Positions 63,165-64,000 of a DNA stretch of 64,000 nucleotides are shown one piece after another. The DNA is taken from contig CP054179.1 of assembly GCA_015709615.1 (NCBI GenBank), positions 2,232,001 through 2,296,000 of the forward strand, given 5' to 3'. The stretch's first letter is position 1. Each line of letters opens with the position of its first letter. Below the pieces are notes generated by a model that ran no database searches, was not told where the DNA came from, and worked only from the letters and a program-made list of their open reading frames with translations. The position numbers were made by a program, and so were the translations under genes. The stretch is from Gammaproteobacteria bacterium (GTDB taxonomy: Bacteria > Pseudomonadota > Gammaproteobacteria > Burkholderiales > Nitrosomonadaceae).

Positions 63165-63977
63165 TCAGTGTTGTTTACAGAGAGGTTGATTGAAATAAGC
63201 GTTGAGTATTTCATAAGGGGTGGCATTATTCAAACTCTTATGAGGCTTAACGGTATTGTAGAAATTAATGAAACGGAGAGGCTGAATGCGTCGATCGGAG
63301 CAGTCTTTAAAGTGAATCTTGCTGTGCCACATGTCCATCAGGGTGCGGATAACCCGCTCAGCTTTACCGTTGGTTTGCGGACGATTGACACGGGTAAACT
63401 TCTGACCGATACCGTGCTGCCTACAAGCCTTGATGAAAGCATGGCCGTCAGTTCCTTTAAATTCTTTGCCGTTGTCAGAATAAGCATAGTCGATCTGGTA
63501 AGGACATTGAGCAACAGTGCTTGTGAGAAAGCAAGCTGCACTATGCTGGGTTTTATCGGGAAGAATATCGGCATACAGTTCCCTGGAGAAATCATCGATA
63601 GCCACAAATAGATACTCGCGAGGTTCATTGGCGGATTGCCCTTTCAAGAAGGGAAGCCGCTTGGTATCGAAATGAACGAGCTCGCCCGGGTAAGATTTGT
63701 TATAGCGCTTCGCTTCACGCTTGAGGCGTTCCTGGATGGTTTGCTCGACCTTGGCCAGACGTTTAAGGCCGTACTGCAACGTCTTGAACCGTTGGTTGGT
63801 ACTGTTACGCGAAGTAAATTCCTGTAGCCTGGCTCGTTTCAGTACGTCATAAATCGTTGGACGGCTGACGTGGAAGTGTTCTGCCAGCTGAACTACCTTC
63901 CACAACCGGGTTTGATATAGCTGCCAAATTTCCTGGCGATCCAATAATGTTAAGCGAGTACGTTTGTGTATATTCAT
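63165..63977 (-). CDS. IS481-family transposase
   Basis: 270 residues. Leading HTH (LAEHFHVSRPTIYDVLKRARL) and an rve catalytic domain with Asp104 (VHFDTKR), Asp168 (YSDNGKEF) and Glu207 (TNGKAERVI) in the spacing of IS481/IS3-type DDE enzymes. Complete, no frameshift. Confidence 0.92.
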   Translation of the reverse strand: MNIHKRTRLTLLDRQEIWQLYQTRLWKVVQLAEHFHVSRPTIYDVLKRARLQEFTSRNSTNQRFKTLQYGLKRLAKVEQTIQERLKREAKRYNKSYPGELVHFDTKRLPFLKGQSANEPREYLFVAIDDFSRELYADILPDKTQHSAACFLTSTVAQCPYQIDYAYSDNGKEFKGTDGHAFIKACRQHGIGQKFTRVNRPQTNGKAERVIRTLMDMWHSKIHFKDCSDRRIQPLRFINFYNTVKPHKSLNNATPYEILNAYFNQPLCKQH

Positions 63978-63980
63978 TTA

Positions 63981-64000
63981 CAGTATTCTCCTGAATACTG
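63981..64000. repeat. 20-bp palindrome at window edge
   Basis: CAGTATTC-TCCT-GAATACTG, an 8-bp perfect stem just upstream of the IS481-type transposase start; possibly part of the IS end or its promoter region. Confidence 0.5.

Larger units (their letters stand above)
63154..64000 (-). mobile_element. IS481-type insertion sequence (right end outside window)
   Basis: A transposase gene fills the element. The left end begins about TGTAAGAAATCTCAGTG at 63154, consistent with the TGT...ACA ends of this family. The other end is not reached before base 64000. Confidence 0.7.

Noticed and set aside
1..64000. CRISPR array
   Set aside because: No regularly spaced repeats were seen; the repeats present are IS ends and short palindromes.

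Overview
The window looks like the chromosome of a betaproteobacterium, most likely a Nitrosomonas-type ammonia oxidiser. The basis is the petA-petB-petC-sspA-sspB order, the DciA / M23 peptidase / secA neighbourhood and moderate GC. The lineage is inferred from gene order and protein resemblance, not from a database search.

Layout. (1) 1-1627: one end of an IS21-type element cut by the window edge. (2) 1.9-21.8 kb: core genes: rlmKL, an FMN reductase, mgtE, a secreted FnIII protein behind a sigma54-like promoter and a c-di-GMP-I (GEMM) riboswitch, aroE, a TonB-like protein, an RNB-domain RNase, dciA, an M23 peptidase, secA, petABC, sspAB and tRNA-Thr. (3) 21.8 to about 35.5 kb: an integrated mobilizable element next to tRNA-Thr. 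It carries a tyrosine integrase, a HTH protein, an RP4-like Tra1 module (traM-traL-traK / oriT / traJ-traI-traG-traF), an ArdC-Toprim protein, a RadC-like JAB protein, hipBA and a broken SRAP gene. No mating-pair-formation genes are visible, so it probably depends on a helper. (4) 35.9-41.9 kb: a GC-richer defence-like cluster: an AAA ATPase plus S8 protease pair (ietAS-like), then a sigma-like factor, an unknown protein and an ImmA/IrrE-UvrD fusion helicase cut short by an IS. (5) 41.9-53.4 kb: two complete 2615-bp copies of the IS21-type element in opposite orientation. They bracket a TetR regulator, a membrane-anchored protein, a methyltransferase, a PD40-type secreted protein, a BASS/ACR3-like transporter, an IS256 remnant and the C-terminal half of a sigma54 activator. 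(6) 53.4-57.7 kb: the tail of a beta-carbonic anhydrase, an FmdB protein and a sulfide-detoxification cluster: phosphatase-like domain/SQR fusion, TauE-type exporter and a frameshifted persulfide dioxygenase-like MBL gene. (7) 57.9-64 kb: an ICMT-like enzyme, gene debris, a displaced tRNA-Asn 3' half, a LysR regulator, a lipoprotein, a PF13557-type porin-like protein, a VOC protein and an IS481-type transposase.

Main points. The best-supported regulatory signal is at 7782-8011. A -24/-12 promoter places the transcript start just before a GEMM aptamer, followed by mutually exclusive hairpins and a 10-bp hairpin that hides the Shine-Dalgarno sequence. The RP4-type oriT is readable base by base. 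The sigma / 197-aa / ImmA-UvrD trio beside ietAS is the best candidate for an undescribed system, though its helicase is broken here. All visible IS21 junctions lack target duplications and several join unrelated half genes, which points to IS-driven deletion or recombination.
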